This document shows, piece by piece, positions 34,136-44,103 of a stretch of DNA of 64,000 nucleotides. Origin of the DNA: Pseudomonas cichorii. Its GTDB lineage: Bacteria > Pseudomonadota > Gammaproteobacteria > Pseudomonadales > Pseudomonadaceae. The first letter of the stretch is position 1. Every line of letters begins with the position of its first letter. Location of the stretch: NCBI RefSeq assembly GCF_015471405.1, contig NZ_BLVZ01000001.1, forward strand, positions 542,744 through 606,743. Reading direction: 5' to 3'. The translations under genes were made by a program, and so were the position numbers. The notes under the pieces were generated by a model. It was given only the letters and a program-made list of their open reading frames with translations. It ran no database searches and was not told the DNA's origin.

Positions 34136-36196
34136 TCAAGAAATGGTGCTGACCACGCGCAACGCCAGCCCTTCATAGGCATCGAGGGTAATGGTGAATT
34201 CGCCCTGTTGCGTCAGATCCCCTTCCACGCGCTCATTGATGATGTCCACCACCGGCCCCGGCGCGATATCCGGCAAGTGCAGGGTTTCGACAATGGTCTG
34301 TGCGCTGAAGTTGAGGGCCGTGATCTGCGTGCCTTTGCCGGCGGGCAACTCATGGACCATGACCAGCAGGCCGGGGTGCTCCACATCGGGAATCAATATC
34401 TGGCGACTGGCGGCAATATCATAGGCACGGCGTACCGCGAGTATCTTCTTGAGTTGCGAAGCAAACGAGTCCGGCTGCTGCAACTGGCTGATCAGGCTGC
34501 CGTACAAGGTTTTGGGACGGGGCATGTTGCCCGCGGAAAACTCAGCTTCGGGGTCGAGGTCCGCCAGATCGTAGGCCCCACGGTGAATCCAGCGGGTGTC
34601 GCCATCCTGCATCAGGTGCTGAACCTGCTCGGCGGGCAGCGGTAATGCACCGACCAGGTCCCACCCGGACAAGGCAAAAACCCCGGGCTGCATCGCGTTG
34701 TACATCACCAGCAACAAGTGAATGTGCTGGATCTGCTTGATGTCTGCCTCCTTGATCGTGTCGAGGTCACGAATCCCCAAGGCTGCAGTGATGATACTGG
34801 CCGTGGTGCAGGACACGCCGTTGGTGACGAACTTGAGGTTGTAGGGCGCATGCTCGCCCGCCAGATGCTCATACATCTCTTCGCGGATATGCTCGCGCAG
34901 GATGTTTCCGGGAAAGGTCTGACCTTGGTAGTGATAGGTGTCATGGGCATGCAAGGTCCAGAAATGCACCAGCTCCAGGGTCAGTTCATCATGATTCTGC
35001 AGGGCATGGATCAATGAAGCAGGGTCGATTCCGAATACATGCACCTGACGCAACATCAGGCGCAGGAACTCGGTTGTGCCGGTCAACAGCGCATGCTGAT
35101 AGGCAGGCCGGGTGATGAAGTCGTAGGACAGATCGGCACCGCCATGGGACATGGCCGCAATATCGTCCAGAGTCAGGTTCAGTTCCTGAAAGCTGAAGCC
35201 GCCCGCCTTGCGGATTGCGCCGCCCAGCAACTGGTTGCCGGTAATCGACAGCGGGTGGCTTTCCGACCAGGCCGAGCCTTCAGCCTTGCGCTCCACACCC
35301 AGAAAGCCATTGGCATCCAGGCGCAGGATCCTCGCGCCCATGACGTCAATGGCATGCAGTGCGTCGCCAATGATCATCTGCTGCGCAGCAAAGCTTGGGT
35401 CCAGCCAGTTGAGCGATGGCTGGCCCTCCTTGAAGTAATGCAGGTAAACCCAGCGCCGGGCCTTGCCATCCACGCCCTGAACCACGGCCGTGGCACTCCA
35501 GTCGGTTTCCTTGACACCCGGCTCGAAGAAAATGACGCGCTGCAATTGCCCGACGATGTAATGCTTGTCCCGAAGCTGATCGACCACCTCAGGCATCAGG
35601 TTGACCGCATCACGTCCAGCGGGCACGTCAGGCAACAGATGCCAGTCTTCCTCACGGATCTCGACCATATGGTAGAGGCCGGGATAATCCTCGTAAGCCA
35701 TTTCCGCCAGCCGAAAATCCGCGCCCTTGCCGGTGTGTGACGGAATCACGTCATCAATGATGACGGCGTTGTGCGCGGCAGCGATGCGGCTGAGGTTCAG
35801 TAACTGGGCTTCGGTCCCCAGTTGCGGGTCGATGCCGAAACTGATCCGGTCAAAATTGCCGTCGATGCTGGGCGTAAGATTGCGGCCTTGCAGGCCACCG
35901 GAAAGTTTGAGCGGGCCGTTATGAATGCCCTGAATGCCGATTTCGGACAAGGAATGCCAAAGCGCTTCATCCCCCAATGCCTCCAGAACCGAGCCGCCTT
36001 CGCGGGTAATGATGGAAGCCGGATAGGCCGTGAACCAGACAGAGGCTATCGCCGAAGCATCCCTGGGACGAGCATGGGCGAAAGGTCGCTGCCATAACCT
36101 GCCCTGCCCGCCATAGGATTTGGCACGCTGCCTTGCGGCATTGAGCATTGATTGTTCAACCAGCCAGTCCAGATACTGCTTGTCCGGTGTCGTCAT
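34136..36196 (-). CDS. treS: Trehalose synthase (maltose alpha-D-glucosyltransferase), GH13
   Basis: 686 residues, matching in length and sequence the monofunctional TreS I recall from Pseudomonas stutzeri ([16 protein letters not shown] at the start; [20 protein letters not shown] block next). GH13 catalytic regions are [15 protein letters not shown] (nucleophile Asp), FSFQELNLT (acid/base Glu) and [10 protein letters not shown] (transition-state Asp). It interconverts maltose and trehalose in the cytoplasm, and trehalose serves as osmoprotectant. It lacks the fused maltokinase domain seen in other Pseudomonas TreS proteins. It is a single gene here, with no glg or treY/Z neighbours. Confidence 0.92.
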   Translation of the reverse strand: MTTPDKQYLDWLVEQSMLNAARQRAKSYGGQGRLWQRPFAHARPRDASAIASVWFTAYPASIITREGGSVLEALGDEALWHSLSEIGIQGIHNGPLKLSGGLQGRNLTPSIDGNFDRISFGIDPQLGTEAQLLNLSRIAAAHNAVIIDDVIPSHTGKGADFRLAEMAYEDYPGLYHMVEIREEDWHLLPDVPAGRDAVNLMPEVVDQLRDKHYIVGQLQRVIFFEPGVKETDWSATAVVQGVDGKARRWVYLHYFKEGQPSLNWLDPSFAAQQMIIGDALHAIDVMGARILRLDANGFLGVERKAEGSAWSESHPLSITGNQLLGGAIRKAGGFSFQELNLTLDDIAAMSHGGADLSYDFITRPAYQHALLTGTTEFLRLMLRQVHVFGIDPASLIHALQNHDELTLELVHFWTLHAHDTYHYQGQTFPGNILREHIREEMYEHLAGEHAPYNLKFVTNGVSCTTASIITAALGIRDLDTIKEADIKQIQHIHLLLVMYNAMQPGVFALSGWDLVGALPLPAEQVQHLMQDGDTRWIHRGAYDLADLDPEAEFSAGNMPRPKTLYGSLISQLQQPDSFASQLKKILAVRRAYDIAASRQILIPDVEHPGLLVMVHELPAGKGTQITALNFSAQTIVETLHLPDIAPGPVVDIINERVEGDLTQQGEFTITLDAYEGLALRVVSTIS

Positions 36197-36310
36197 AAGG
36201 TTCAGTCATCCACGTCCATTAGGGTGGCTCAAGACAGACCGCAAGCGCCCCGTCCCGAATTCATTACCTATGGGTATGAGCGCCAGCGATGGAAAACGTT
36301 GCATCCGGTT

Positions 36311-37182
36311 TTATGTGAGCAATCGCTTGGTCGGGATGATCGATGGCTTCTTCAATGTCTGCAGCACGGCATTGGCCGCATTGGACAATAGCGATGTGGG
36401 CCGTGCGACGACGCTGATATGACGCATGATCGTCAAGGGTAGCGGAACGGGCACAAGATTGCTGAAACGGCCGGCCAGCAAGGCGCTGGGCAGTATCGAA
36501 ATGCAATGCCCCTTGGCAATCAGGTCCAGCAATGTTTCCAGGCAACTGAGCTCCCCGCGATGGCTGAGGCGCAACTGGGCCGAGGCAAGATGATTGTGCA
36601 GACGCTCAAGGCCTGGATGACGCCAGGCAACATAGCGCACGGTTTGCGAGAGTTCAGTGAAGCTGTGTACGGAAGGATGCCCGTTCCTGGCGCACACCAG
36701 CACGTAATAGTCGGACCAGTGATGATGCTCGATATAGTGCTCGCTCTGCACGGTGCTGGGCAGGATCAGGATATCGGCCAGTTCTTTTCTCAAGGGGTCC
36801 AGAGAGGGGTTTTGTTCGTTGCTGTGCACAACGCTCAAATGGATATCCGGGTAAATCCGGGCCAGAAAATCCAGCGACGTATCCAGGCTTGTTTCGAGAA
36901 TGTGTGTGAAATAGTGGATTGTTACAGTACCGCTGGCCCTATTTTTTTTAGTTGTTCAAGCGTCGCCATGATACTGCCGAGGGTCTGGGTGATGACTTTT
37001 CCTTCCGGGGTCAGGGTGCAGCCTGTGCGGCTGCGGATGAACAGGCGCTTTTCGAAAAAATCCTCAACCTCCTTGATGGCGTAGCTGATATTGGACTGAC
37101 TACAGCCCAGGATGGCCGCAGCCTCCGAGAAAGAACCATGCATTGCAACGGCTTGAACGACTTTGAAGAAGTGGGTTTTCAT
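36311..37182 (-). pseudogene. LysR family regulator broken by a 1-nt frameshift in a poly-A run
   Basis: From ATG 37182 (AGGAAAT just upstream) the frame encodes a good LysR HTH (MKTHFFKVVQAVAMHGSF, CSQSNISYAIKEVEDFFEKRL) and hits TAA at 36922-36924. Just before this is a run of eight A on the coding strand (36942-36949). With nine A the frame continues as NRASGTVTIHYFTHILETSL and joins the effector domain that ends at 36311 (LSVVHSNEQNPSLDPLRK to IIPTKRLLT). Restored length is about 290 residues, normal for the family. It may be a pseudogene, a phase-variable gene, a gene read through by slippage at the A-run, or a sequencing error. Confidence 0.8.
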
Positions 37183-37476
37183 ATTTCCTGCACTCTGGAC
37201 GTGGCGATAGTGGGCGCGGGCCTGCAATTGAGCAGGTTGGTGAAGGGAATACAAGAAGCCCCGCAAACGCAATCCCGCAGCCTGCCGCAGGGCAACACAG
37301 AGGGATGTGTCAGACGGGGTAAAGCGACCGCTGCATTTTTCGAGAAAGGTGCGTTACGCACAAGCGCGTAACGAAATCAGTGATATTCCCTGCGCGGCTC
37401 AACGGCTGTGAGGCAGAGGGAATATCGGCACCGATGCTTCTGAAAAAACAGGAAAAAACGCAATGACAGGATGGCC

Positions 37477-37623
37477 CAGGGTTTGTACGAAAACTCGGCG
37501 AGCGACGCTCAGGCAAGGCGAAAACAGGCGAGGAAGCGGAGTTTACGTGTTGTAAATGAGCATTCCGAGCCTGTTTTCAACGCAGCATGAGCGACGCGCA
37601 GCCAGTTTGCGTGCGAAGCCTAG
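37477..37623. repeat. About 147-bp palindromic element with imperfect terminal inverted repeats (MITE-like)
   Basis: The left end CAGGGTTTGTACGAAAACT and the complement of the right end, TAGGCTTCGCACGCAAACT, match at most positions, and similarity continues for about 35 bp. Inside, GAAAACAGGC (37519-37528) faces GCCTGTTTTC (37568-37577) and TTTAC faces GTAAA. No coding capacity is seen. The last bases include the stop codon of the DJ-1/PfpI gene (37620-37622). I recall similar sequences scattered in pseudomonads and xanthomonads. The rest of the 37183-37476 gap shows nothing I can name. Confidence 0.6.
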
Positions 37624-38225
37624 TCGTTTTCGGTCCAGTCGAAGTCTAGTTGCAGAGCGGTGCGTTCCGCCAGTTCGCGGCTGTGCAAGCGTTCAACCAG
37701 GTGCAGGCTCATGTCGATACCGGCGGAAATGCCCGCCGAGGTCACGAAGGAACCTTCATCGACCCAGCGCAGAGTGCTCAGTACATCGATGGAGGGGAAC
37801 ATTTCCTTGAGGTCGGCGATGTCTTCCCAGTGAGTGGTGACTTGCTTACCCGCCAGCTTGCCGGTCTTGGCCAGCAAGAAAGCGCCGGTGCAGACGGCAG
37901 CAACCACACGGCCGGGCACGGACTGATCACTGATCCAGTGGATGACATCCGGTTTTTCCAGTTCGGCGTTTACAACGCCACCCGGTACAATCAGGCAATC
38001 CATGGCCGGATGATCGTGGATCGAATAGTCCGGGTCGACCTTCAGGCCGGCCCTGGCGCGTACCGAAGCGGTGCTTCGGCCAATGGTGAATACATTGAAC
38101 AATGGCCGTTCGTCGCGGCTTTTGCGTGCATGCATGCGCGTTGCAGTGGTGAACACTTCATAGGGCCCTGCGAAGTCCAGGACTTCGACATCGTCATAGA
38201 CGTAGATACCGATATTGAGTGACAT
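37620..38225 (-). CDS. DJ-1/PfpI family protein (isonitrile hydratase-like)
   Basis: 201 residues. It starts LNIGIYVYDDVEVLDFAGPYEVF, the standard beginning of this family. The nucleophile elbow is VAAVCTGAFLLAKTGKLAG with Cys at about 109. THWEDIADLKEMFP and GSFVTSAGISAGIDMSLHLV follow in the order seen in InhA-like proteins. Possible activities are isonitrile hydratase, glyoxalase or chaperone. It is divergent (97 bp) from an AraC-type regulator that carries the same fold. Its stop codon lies inside the palindromic element. Confidence 0.85.
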   Translation of the reverse strand: MSLNIGIYVYDDVEVLDFAGPYEVFTTATRMHARKSRDERPLFNVFTIGRSTASVRARAGLKVDPDYSIHDHPAMDCLIVPGGVVNAELEKPDVIHWISDQSVPGRVVAAVCTGAFLLAKTGKLAGKQVTTHWEDIADLKEMFPSIDVLSTLRWVDEGSFVTSAGISAGIDMSLHLVERLHSRELAERTALQLDFDWTEND

Positions 38226-38322
38226 GAAGGGGCTCCAGAGTACTTGGTGACAGCCGTCAGATTACCCAGTAGCATCACACCGAACTACTGTCGGTAATGC
38301 CAATATCCGGTAACATCGCGCC

Positions 38323-39276
38323 ATGAAAAATCATCTCGTCGTTGCCCTCATCTACAACCAGCTCTGCACCTTCGAATTTGGTTGCACGGTGGAAGTCTTC
38401 GCCCTGAAAAGGCCCGAGCTAGGCGTAAGCTGGTATGAGTTCGCCACATTCCCGGTAGATGACGGCCCGATCACAGCGGCGGGCGGCATTACCATCGTCC
38501 CAACGCCCGGTGATGTGCTGCTGGAAAACGCCGACACCATCATCGTCCCCGGCTGGCGCGGGGTGGAATCCGCCATTCCTCAACGACTTATCGAACAGCT
38601 TCAGGCAGCCCATGCACGCGGGGCGCGCATCTGCTCTATCTGCACCGGCGCCTTTGTGCTGGCAGCGGCCGGTCTGCTCGATGGGCACAAGGTAACCACT
38701 CACTGGCGTTACACCGATCTGTTGGCCACCATGTATCCGGGCCTGACCATCCAGCCCAATGAGTTGTATGTCGATCAAGGCAATATCGTGACTGCTGCCG
38801 GTTCTGCAGCAGGCCTGGACATGATGCTGCATCTGGTGCGTAACGATCACGGCTCGCGTGTTGCCAATATGGTGGCGCAGCGCATGGTAATTCCGCCCCA
38901 TCGCGAAGGCGGACAGTCGCAATACGCTTCCCGGCAACTGGTCGCGGCCGCCGATGGGCCGATCTCCAACCTGATGGACTGGATCCGCAGCGACTTGCAG
39001 CGCCCGCACACCATCAAGGAAATGGCTTCCCGCGCCGCAGTCAGTACCCGCACTCTGCACCGCAGTTTCATGGAAAGCACCGGCCTGACGCCTTATGACT
39101 GGCTGCTCGGTGAGAGAATCGCCTACGCCAAGGAATTACTGGAGTCTTCGCGCATCCGCCTCAACGAAGTAGTGGACCGGGCAGGCTTTGGTTCGGAAGA
39201 GTCTTTCCGTCGGCACTTCCGCAATCTGGTGGGCATCAGCCCCAGCAGTTACCGCAAGCAGTTTGCCAGGGCTTGA
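38323..39276 (+). CDS. GlxA/FtrA-type AraC family regulator with DJ-1/PfpI sensor domain
   Basis: 317 residues. The N-terminal 190 are a DJ-1/PfpI fold (VALIYNQLCTFEFGCTVEVF, ICSICTGAFVLAAAGLLDG, VTAAGSAAGLDMMLHLV), and the C-terminal 100 are two AraC HTHs (HTIKEMASRAAVSTRTLHRS, RIRLNEVVDRAGFGSEESF). The full start and layout match FtrA-type regulators. It faces the DJ-1/PfpI enzyme gene, so it likely controls it. The elbow cysteine is retained in the sensor domain. Confidence 0.88.
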   Translation: MKNHLVVALIYNQLCTFEFGCTVEVFALKRPELGVSWYEFATFPVDDGPITAAGGITIVPTPGDVLLENADTIIVPGWRGVESAIPQRLIEQLQAAHARGARICSICTGAFVLAAAGLLDGHKVTTHWRYTDLLATMYPGLTIQPNELYVDQGNIVTAAGSAAGLDMMLHLVRNDHGSRVANMVAQRMVIPPHREGGQSQYASRQLVAAADGPISNLMDWIRSDLQRPHTIKEMASRAAVSTRTLHRSFMESTGLTPYDWLLGERIAYAKELLESSRIRLNEVVDRAGFGSEESFRRHFRNLVGISPSSYRKQFARA

Positions 39277-39288
39277 TACTGGCCGGTT

Positions 39289-40431
39289 CTAGCCGTAGAT
39301 GGCCTCGACCAGCCCATCGGCAAATACCCCCCATGCCCCGGCCACGGCGGTATTGGTCAAGGCAACCATGCTGATCCCGGCCTGAGGGTCGACCCAGTAA
39401 TGGCAACCATATAAACCACACCACGACCAGGTACCCGCGCCCTGGGGATGCCGAGCCAGTTCAGGATCAGCAAGAACCACCGGACCAAGCCCGAACTTCC
39501 AGCCTGCTCCCCTGCGCGCCAGCCCGATATCACCAATGGCATTGCCCAACAGGCTGGCGGTACTGGCAGCGCTCAATACCGGTGAACCGCCCAGCCTCAG
39601 GCACTCCAGCAGACGCAGATAGTCATCAGCCGAGCCCAGCATGCCCGCGCCCCCCGAAGCATAAGCCTCAAGCTCATAAGCCCGACTCGACGACAGCCAG
39701 GCATGCCCGCTGTCGAGCACCAGCACATCATGGCGGCCCACCCGCTCCGGGCCACAAACTCCGTCCTTGTAGGCGCTGGACAGCGGTTGATCGCCATCGG
39801 GACTGAAACCTGTCGCACTCATGCCCAAGGGCTCCGTCACCCAGCGAGCAACCGCTTGGGGCAACGCAAGGCCGGTAGCCTGCTCGATAACCGCACCCAC
39901 CACATCCGTAGCCAACGAATAACCCCAGCCAGTCCCCGGCTCGAACAACAGAGGCACACTGGCCAGACGTTGCAGGTTTTGCTGCAGGCCCATGGCGACA
40001 AGATCCAGCCCGTCCGACACTCCGGCCAAGGCATAGGCATTCCCCGGGGGTTGCTCAAAGCCATAGCTCAAGCCCGAGGTGTGGGACAGCAAGTGCCGTA
40101 AGGTGATAAACGGCTCGCGACCATCCGCCAGTTGCGGGCGAAAGTCCTTGAGCCAGGCTGTCACCGGAGCCTCCAGTGACAATACCCCCAGCTCACAGAG
40201 ACGCAAGGCCGTGACCGAAGTCAGCAACTTGGTCAGCGAAGCCAGGCGGAACCGGGTATCGCGCCGGGCCGCTATGCGGCTCTCACGATCCGCCCAGCCA
40301 CGAGCGGATGTGTAGCGAATCTCGCCTTCCTGAGCCACCAGCAGCACACCGCCGACAATCGAGCCCTGATCCACAAACCCATGCCAGACCTCGGCCAGAC
40401 GCTCGATAACCCGCGCATCGATAGACGCCAT
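39289..40431 (-). CDS. Beta-lactamase-fold serine hydrolase (EstB-like), last gene of the putative hydrazine cluster
   Basis: 380 residues. The serine motif is ASLTKLLTSV (S-x-x-K, SLTK) at about residue 70, with the tyrosine motif in GWGYSLATDVVGAV. The third motif is non-standard (SWCGLYGCHYWVDPQAGI), as in EstB-type esterases and transacylases rather than true beta-lactamases. No signal peptide is seen, so it works in the cytoplasm. Its start lies 6 nt behind the stop of the Fe-dependent dehydrogenase gene. In a biosynthetic operon it might form or cut an ester or amide on the product, or protect the host; this is inference. Confidence 0.82.
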   Translation of the reverse strand: MASIDARVIERLAEVWHGFVDQGSIVGGVLLVAQEGEIRYTSARGWADRESRIAARRDTRFRLASLTKLLTSVTALRLCELGVLSLEAPVTAWLKDFRPQLADGREPFITLRHLLSHTSGLSYGFEQPPGNAYALAGVSDGLDLVAMGLQQNLQRLASVPLLFEPGTGWGYSLATDVVGAVIEQATGLALPQAVARWVTEPLGMSATGFSPDGDQPLSSAYKDGVCGPERVGRHDVLVLDSGHAWLSSSRAYELEAYASGGAGMLGSADDYLRLLECLRLGGSPVLSAASTASLLGNAIGDIGLARRGAGWKFGLGPVVLADPELARHPQGAGTWSWCGLYGCHYWVDPQAGISMVALTNTAVAGAWGVFADGLVEAIYG

Positions 40432-40437
40432 GAGCTA

Positions 40438-41589
40438 CTACCCTCTGACTGCATGGCTGAATATCTGCGCATAGACCTGCGCCGAGTGGCGGATCGGATT
40501 GGTGTGCGAGCAGCCATCGGCAAATGCCATGCGCCCCACCAGCTCTGCATCACGTTCATCGATGCCAATTGCACCCAGCATGTGAGGAATACCGATCTGC
40601 TCGCGCAGTTGCAGCACCCACTCCATGACCCCCGTGAAACCCGGCACAGGCAAACGCAGGTAAACCGCCAGGTCATCCATCTGCGTGGTCAGGGCTGACT
40701 CGTTGGCTTGCAGCACATAGGGCAACAAAATGGCATTCAACAAACCATGGTGAAGGTCATACAAGGCACCCAGACTCTGGGCGATGGCATGCACACCACC
40801 CAGCCCGCGCTGAAAGGCGGCGGCGCCCAGGCTTGAAGCCACCAGCATTTGCTGGCGAGCCTCAAGATCGTGACCGTCCTCCACGACTCTGGGCAAGTGG
40901 ACCTTGATCAGTTGCATACCCTTGACTGCCACCGCCTCGGCCATCGGGTGATAAACCGGCGAACAATAGGCTTCCATGCAGTGAGTCAGGGCATCGGCAC
41001 CGGTGGCTGCGGTCAGGTGCGTGGGCAAATCCAGCGTCAGGTTGGCATCCAGAATGGCAATGCGCGGCATCATGCGGATATGCAGGATGGTGCGTTTGAC
41101 CCGCGCTTCTTCATCGGTAATCACCGAGGCTCGCCCGACTTCAGAGCCCGTGCCCGCCGTGGTGGGCAAGGCAATGACAGGGGCAATCCCCAGTGGATCG
41201 GCCCGCAAATGGTTCTGGCCGATATCCTCGAAATCCCAGAGCGGGCGGCTCTGGCCCGACATCAGCGCCACGGCCTTGGCCGCATCCAGCGCCGAGCCGC
41301 CGCCAAAGGCAATGACACCGTCATGACCACCGGTTTTATAAGCCTCCAGCCCATTGGCGACATTATCGCCAGTGGGATTACCCTTGACCTGATCGAACAG
41401 GCCGCAGTGACCCAGCGCTTTGCGGCAATCGGCCAAGGCGCTGTGAATCATGTCGGTACTGCCCAGAAACGTGTCGGTAATCAACAACGGACGTTTGATC
41501 CCTGTGACGCGACAAGCCTCGGCCAACTCGCTGACACGCCCTGCCCCCACTCGAATCGAAGTGGGATAGTTCCAGTCGTTAGTGTGCAT
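40438..41589 (-). CDS. Iron-containing alcohol dehydrogenase
   Basis: 383 residues. NAD-binding region VIAFGGGSALDAAKAVAL (GGGS) and ALPTTAGTGSEVGRASVI are family hallmarks. Metal-ligand segments are ATGADALTHCMEAY (Asp and His) and GGVHAIAQSLGALYDLHHGLLNA in two pieces (His, His). It interconverts an alcohol and an aldehyde. In the cluster the DAO-type oxidase should release an aldehyde or imine, so this enzyme could reduce it or process the product. It lies 32 nt behind the LysE exporter gene. Substrate unknown. Confidence 0.88.
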   Translation of the reverse strand: MHTNDWNYPTSIRVGAGRVSELAEACRVTGIKRPLLITDTFLGSTDMIHSALADCRKALGHCGLFDQVKGNPTGDNVANGLEAYKTGGHDGVIAFGGGSALDAAKAVALMSGQSRPLWDFEDIGQNHLRADPLGIAPVIALPTTAGTGSEVGRASVITDEEARVKRTILHIRMMPRIAILDANLTLDLPTHLTAATGADALTHCMEAYCSPVYHPMAEAVAVKGMQLIKVHLPRVVEDGHDLEARQQMLVASSLGAAAFQRGLGGVHAIAQSLGALYDLHHGLLNAILLPYVLQANESALTTQMDDLAVYLRLPVPGFTGVMEWVLQLREQIGIPHMLGAIGIDERDAELVGRMAFADGCSHTNPIRHSAQVYAQIFSHAVRG

Positions 41590-41621
41590 GTGTCTATTCC
41601 TTTATTGAGGCGAACGTTGTT

Positions 41622-42266
41622 TCAGCCAATAAAACCGGCAGGCAATAAACCCATCAGCAGTCGCAGACCGAAAATGATCATGAACAGCCCGGTAATGATG
41701 TCGATGGCCTTCTTCATACGCTGATAACGCGCTTGAACAGCCGGAATGGAAAACAGCGTCGCCAACAGGACAAACCAGGAAATAGCCAGAATCGCGATGA
41801 TCGAAACTCCGGCGGTACGCACCCACATCGGCATACCTGGCGTGGAGACCGTAGTGAATACACTGGTGTAGAAAGCCAGCGCCTTGGGGTTGGTCATATT
41901 GGTCAGCAACCCGAAGCGATAGGCGCGGCCCAGGCTGCCGATCCCCAAGGCCTGGATATCACGCGGCCTGGGCTGGCTGCCCGCGCTGCGCAGGCTTTTG
42001 CTGCCCAGCCAGGTCAGGTAAGTGCCGCCGAGCAATTGCAGGGCCGGTTGCAACCAGGGCAATTGTTGAAAGATAAGCCCAAGACTGGTGGCCGCCAGCA
42101 ATGCCCAGATAATACTTCCCGAAGCCACACCCAACCCGGCGCAAATACCTTGTTGTCGCGACTGACTAAAGGAAAGTTGGGTAATAACCAGAAAGTTGGG
42201 GCCAGGGCTGATAATCAAAACAATGAAAGCACCGGCGAGCGCGGTCAACAAAGTGATCTCGTACAT
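41622..42266 (-). CDS. LysE/RhtB family amino acid exporter
   Basis: 214 residues with about six spans. The start is LALAGAFIVLIISPGPNFLVITQ-like (here LLTALAGAFIVLIISPGPNF), the diagnostic RhtB motif, and GLGVASGSIIWALLAATSLG follows. LNG-type LTNMTNPKALAFY at the fourth span is also conserved. The family exports amino acids and amino-acid-like molecules with the proton gradient. In the middle of the putative hydrazine/diaminopropionate operon it is the natural exporter or self-protection gene for the product. Confidence 0.9.
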   Translation of the reverse strand: MYEITLLTALAGAFIVLIISPGPNFLVITQLSFSQSRQQGICAGLGVASGSIIWALLAATSLGLIFQQLPWLQPALQLLGGTYLTWLGSKSLRSAGSQPRPRDIQALGIGSLGRAYRFGLLTNMTNPKALAFYTSVFTTVSTPGMPMWVRTAGVSIIAILAISWFVLLATLFSIPAVQARYQRMKKAIDIITGLFMIIFGLRLLMGLLPAGFIG

Positions 42267-42306
42267 GGAGATTTATCCTGTTCAATTCAATAAGTAATGT
42301 TGCTGA

Positions 42307-44103
42307 TTACGGATGAGTTACGGTTGAAGCCTTTATGCCCAGGACACCCACACAGGACTCAACGGCCAATCGCGCCTCAATGAGTGCGCGGCAGGTCGGG
42401 TCCGGCGTGGGAACGTAATGGTTGTAGAAGGTGCAGCCCTCGACGGCAGGCCCCAAGACCCAGAGCCGTTCCTGTACCGAACCATCGGCGCTCAGCGCAC
42501 GACCGACACTGTCCGTCTCGATGCCATCGGCGGGATATGCATGGGCGGCGCGGACCAGCCCCTGGCGCTGCAAGTCACCCATAAGCCCCCTATCGTTGCG
42601 CGACAGACCGCTATGGGGGACGCGAGCATTGATCACCCTGTCGAACTCGATACCTGCGCAACCCGCATCGTTCATTGGCGGCAATACCGTGACCACACCG
42701 GCGTCCATCAAGGCCAGCAGGTCTTCGTAACGCTCTTTTTGCGGCCCGCCGACCAGACGGTTTGAAAGCCCGGCCCAGGTGCCATAGAACTCAAGAGTCG
42801 AGCGCTCCGTCAGCCCGTTGCGATCCACCAGCATTCGCAACAGGTCGCGGTAGTCGCGCCAGACCTCCAGCGCCTGCTTCACCGGGCTCTGCGCAGTACC
42901 TCGGCGACTGAGCGCAAGATCATGCTCGACCCACTCGCGATACCACTGGTTGTAATCACTGCTCTGCCCCGTCCAGCGGCGGGTTGGCAACCATTGAGCC
43001 GGCTCGAACTCACCCCACTCTCCGGCCAGGCGAGCAAACAGCATTTCCCGAACATCGGCTTCCTTCGCGGCCCGCAATCCTTGTTGAACAGACAACAGTT
43101 GTTCAGGTGCTTCAAGCCGAACCCTGGCCTGATAGAACACCGCACGCATTTCGTCTTCGATCAGCGGCAGGATGTCCCGCTCGAAATCCAGTTGCCCGGT
43201 CGCGCTCTGCTGCCGCAAAGCCTCGATGGCAGGGGCAGTGAAAAACAACCTGGGCAATGCCGCCCCGCTGGCCGGGCTCCATTGCGGCCGGGCATGGAAC
43301 GCCAGTCCCGAACGGGAAAACAGGTAGATCTGCGGCTCGCGCCCGGATGGCAGGTAACGCCATCCTGCAAAACCATCGTCGCGTTCATAGCGCCCGCCTC
43401 GCCCCTGAGTCAGCGCGGCAACAGTGTCCATGGCGGCCAGTCCAAGGCCTTCAATGGCGACCCGCTCGCCAATTACCAGTTCTGCCCGTGCTTCAGGCAC
43501 ATGCCCGCTGGTGAGAAACACCGCTTCGGTGGTGAACTGTCGGCCATTGGCGGCTTTCAAGTGAAAGCCAGGCGCATCCGGCAATGGCTGGCAAGCGATC
43601 ACCTCTTGCGGGTAATGACACACCTGAACATTGGCAGGACATTGCTCCAGCAGAAACCGGTAACAGTCCTGTAGATAGCGGCCCAGCAACTTGCGCGGCA
43701 CGAAATCGCCAAACCCGACGGGGCGACCCTGCTCGTTATCACAGGTATGACCACGTTCATCCAGACGCACACCGTGGGCTGTACACCATTGCAGGAATGT
43801 CATGCCCGCCGGCTCACAAGCGGGAAAGGCACTGGAAAACGCCGAAAGCTGCCCGGCCATGGTGTTGAGCATCAGGTAGTCCGGTTGCTCGGCCAGGTGC
43901 AGGCCGCTGCCGGGCGCTTGCGGGTCTGAAACCTCGATCACCCAGCATTGGCTCTGGTCCTGACGCGCCATGCCGATCAACTGCTCCAGAATGCTCAACC
44001 CTCTGGAGCCCATGCCGATAATGGCGACCTTGCGTGCTTCAGGTTCGGCAACAGGTATGGATTCATCAAGGAAACGTTCGATGGAAAGAGTCTGCATAGC
44101 CAT
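42307..44103 (-). CDS. FAD/NAD(P)-binding protein (PF13454-type) of the putative hydrazine cluster
   Basis: 598 residues from ATG 44103, which overlaps the upstream stop by 1 nt (TGATG). The N-terminal dinucleotide fold is KVAIIGMGSRGLSILEQL. The block YLMLNTMAGQLSAF and the later GLAAMDTVAALTQGRGG are typical of the HI0933/YdhS-like FAD-NAD(P) family. VFLTSGHVPEA precedes the second motif. These proteins are flavoenzymes or N-oxygenase relatives of poorly known role. Its place directly after the SbnA-SbnB fusion gene suggests a second oxidation on the amino-acid scaffold. No reaction is assigned. Confidence 0.8.
   Translation of the reverse strand: MAMQTLSIERFLDESIPVAEPEARKVAIIGMGSRGLSILEQLIGMARQDQSQCWVIEVSDPQAPGSGLHLAEQPDYLMLNTMAGQLSAFSSAFPACEPAGMTFLQWCTAHGVRLDERGHTCDNEQGRPVGFGDFVPRKLLGRYLQDCYRFLLEQCPANVQVCHYPQEVIACQPLPDAPGFHLKAANGRQFTTEAVFLTSGHVPEARAELVIGERVAIEGLGLAAMDTVAALTQGRGGRYERDDGFAGWRYLPSGREPQIYLFSRSGLAFHARPQWSPASGAALPRLFFTAPAIEALRQQSATGQLDFERDILPLIEDEMRAVFYQARVRLEAPEQLLSVQQGLRAAKEADVREMLFARLAGEWGEFEPAQWLPTRRWTGQSSDYNQWYREWVEHDLALSRRGTAQSPVKQALEVWRDYRDLLRMLVDRNGLTERSTLEFYGTWAGLSNRLVGGPQKERYEDLLALMDAGVVTVLPPMNDAGCAGIEFDRVINARVPHSGLSRNDRGLMGDLQRQGLVRAAHAYPADGIETDSVGRALSADGSVQERLWVLGPAVEGCTFYNHYVPTPDPTCRALIEARLAVESCVGVLGIKASTVTHP

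Noticed and set aside
36922..37272. Stand-alone small HTH protein
   Set aside because: The frame ends in the A-run region and the missing LysR effector domain continues in the next frame, so it is half of a frameshifted LysR gene.
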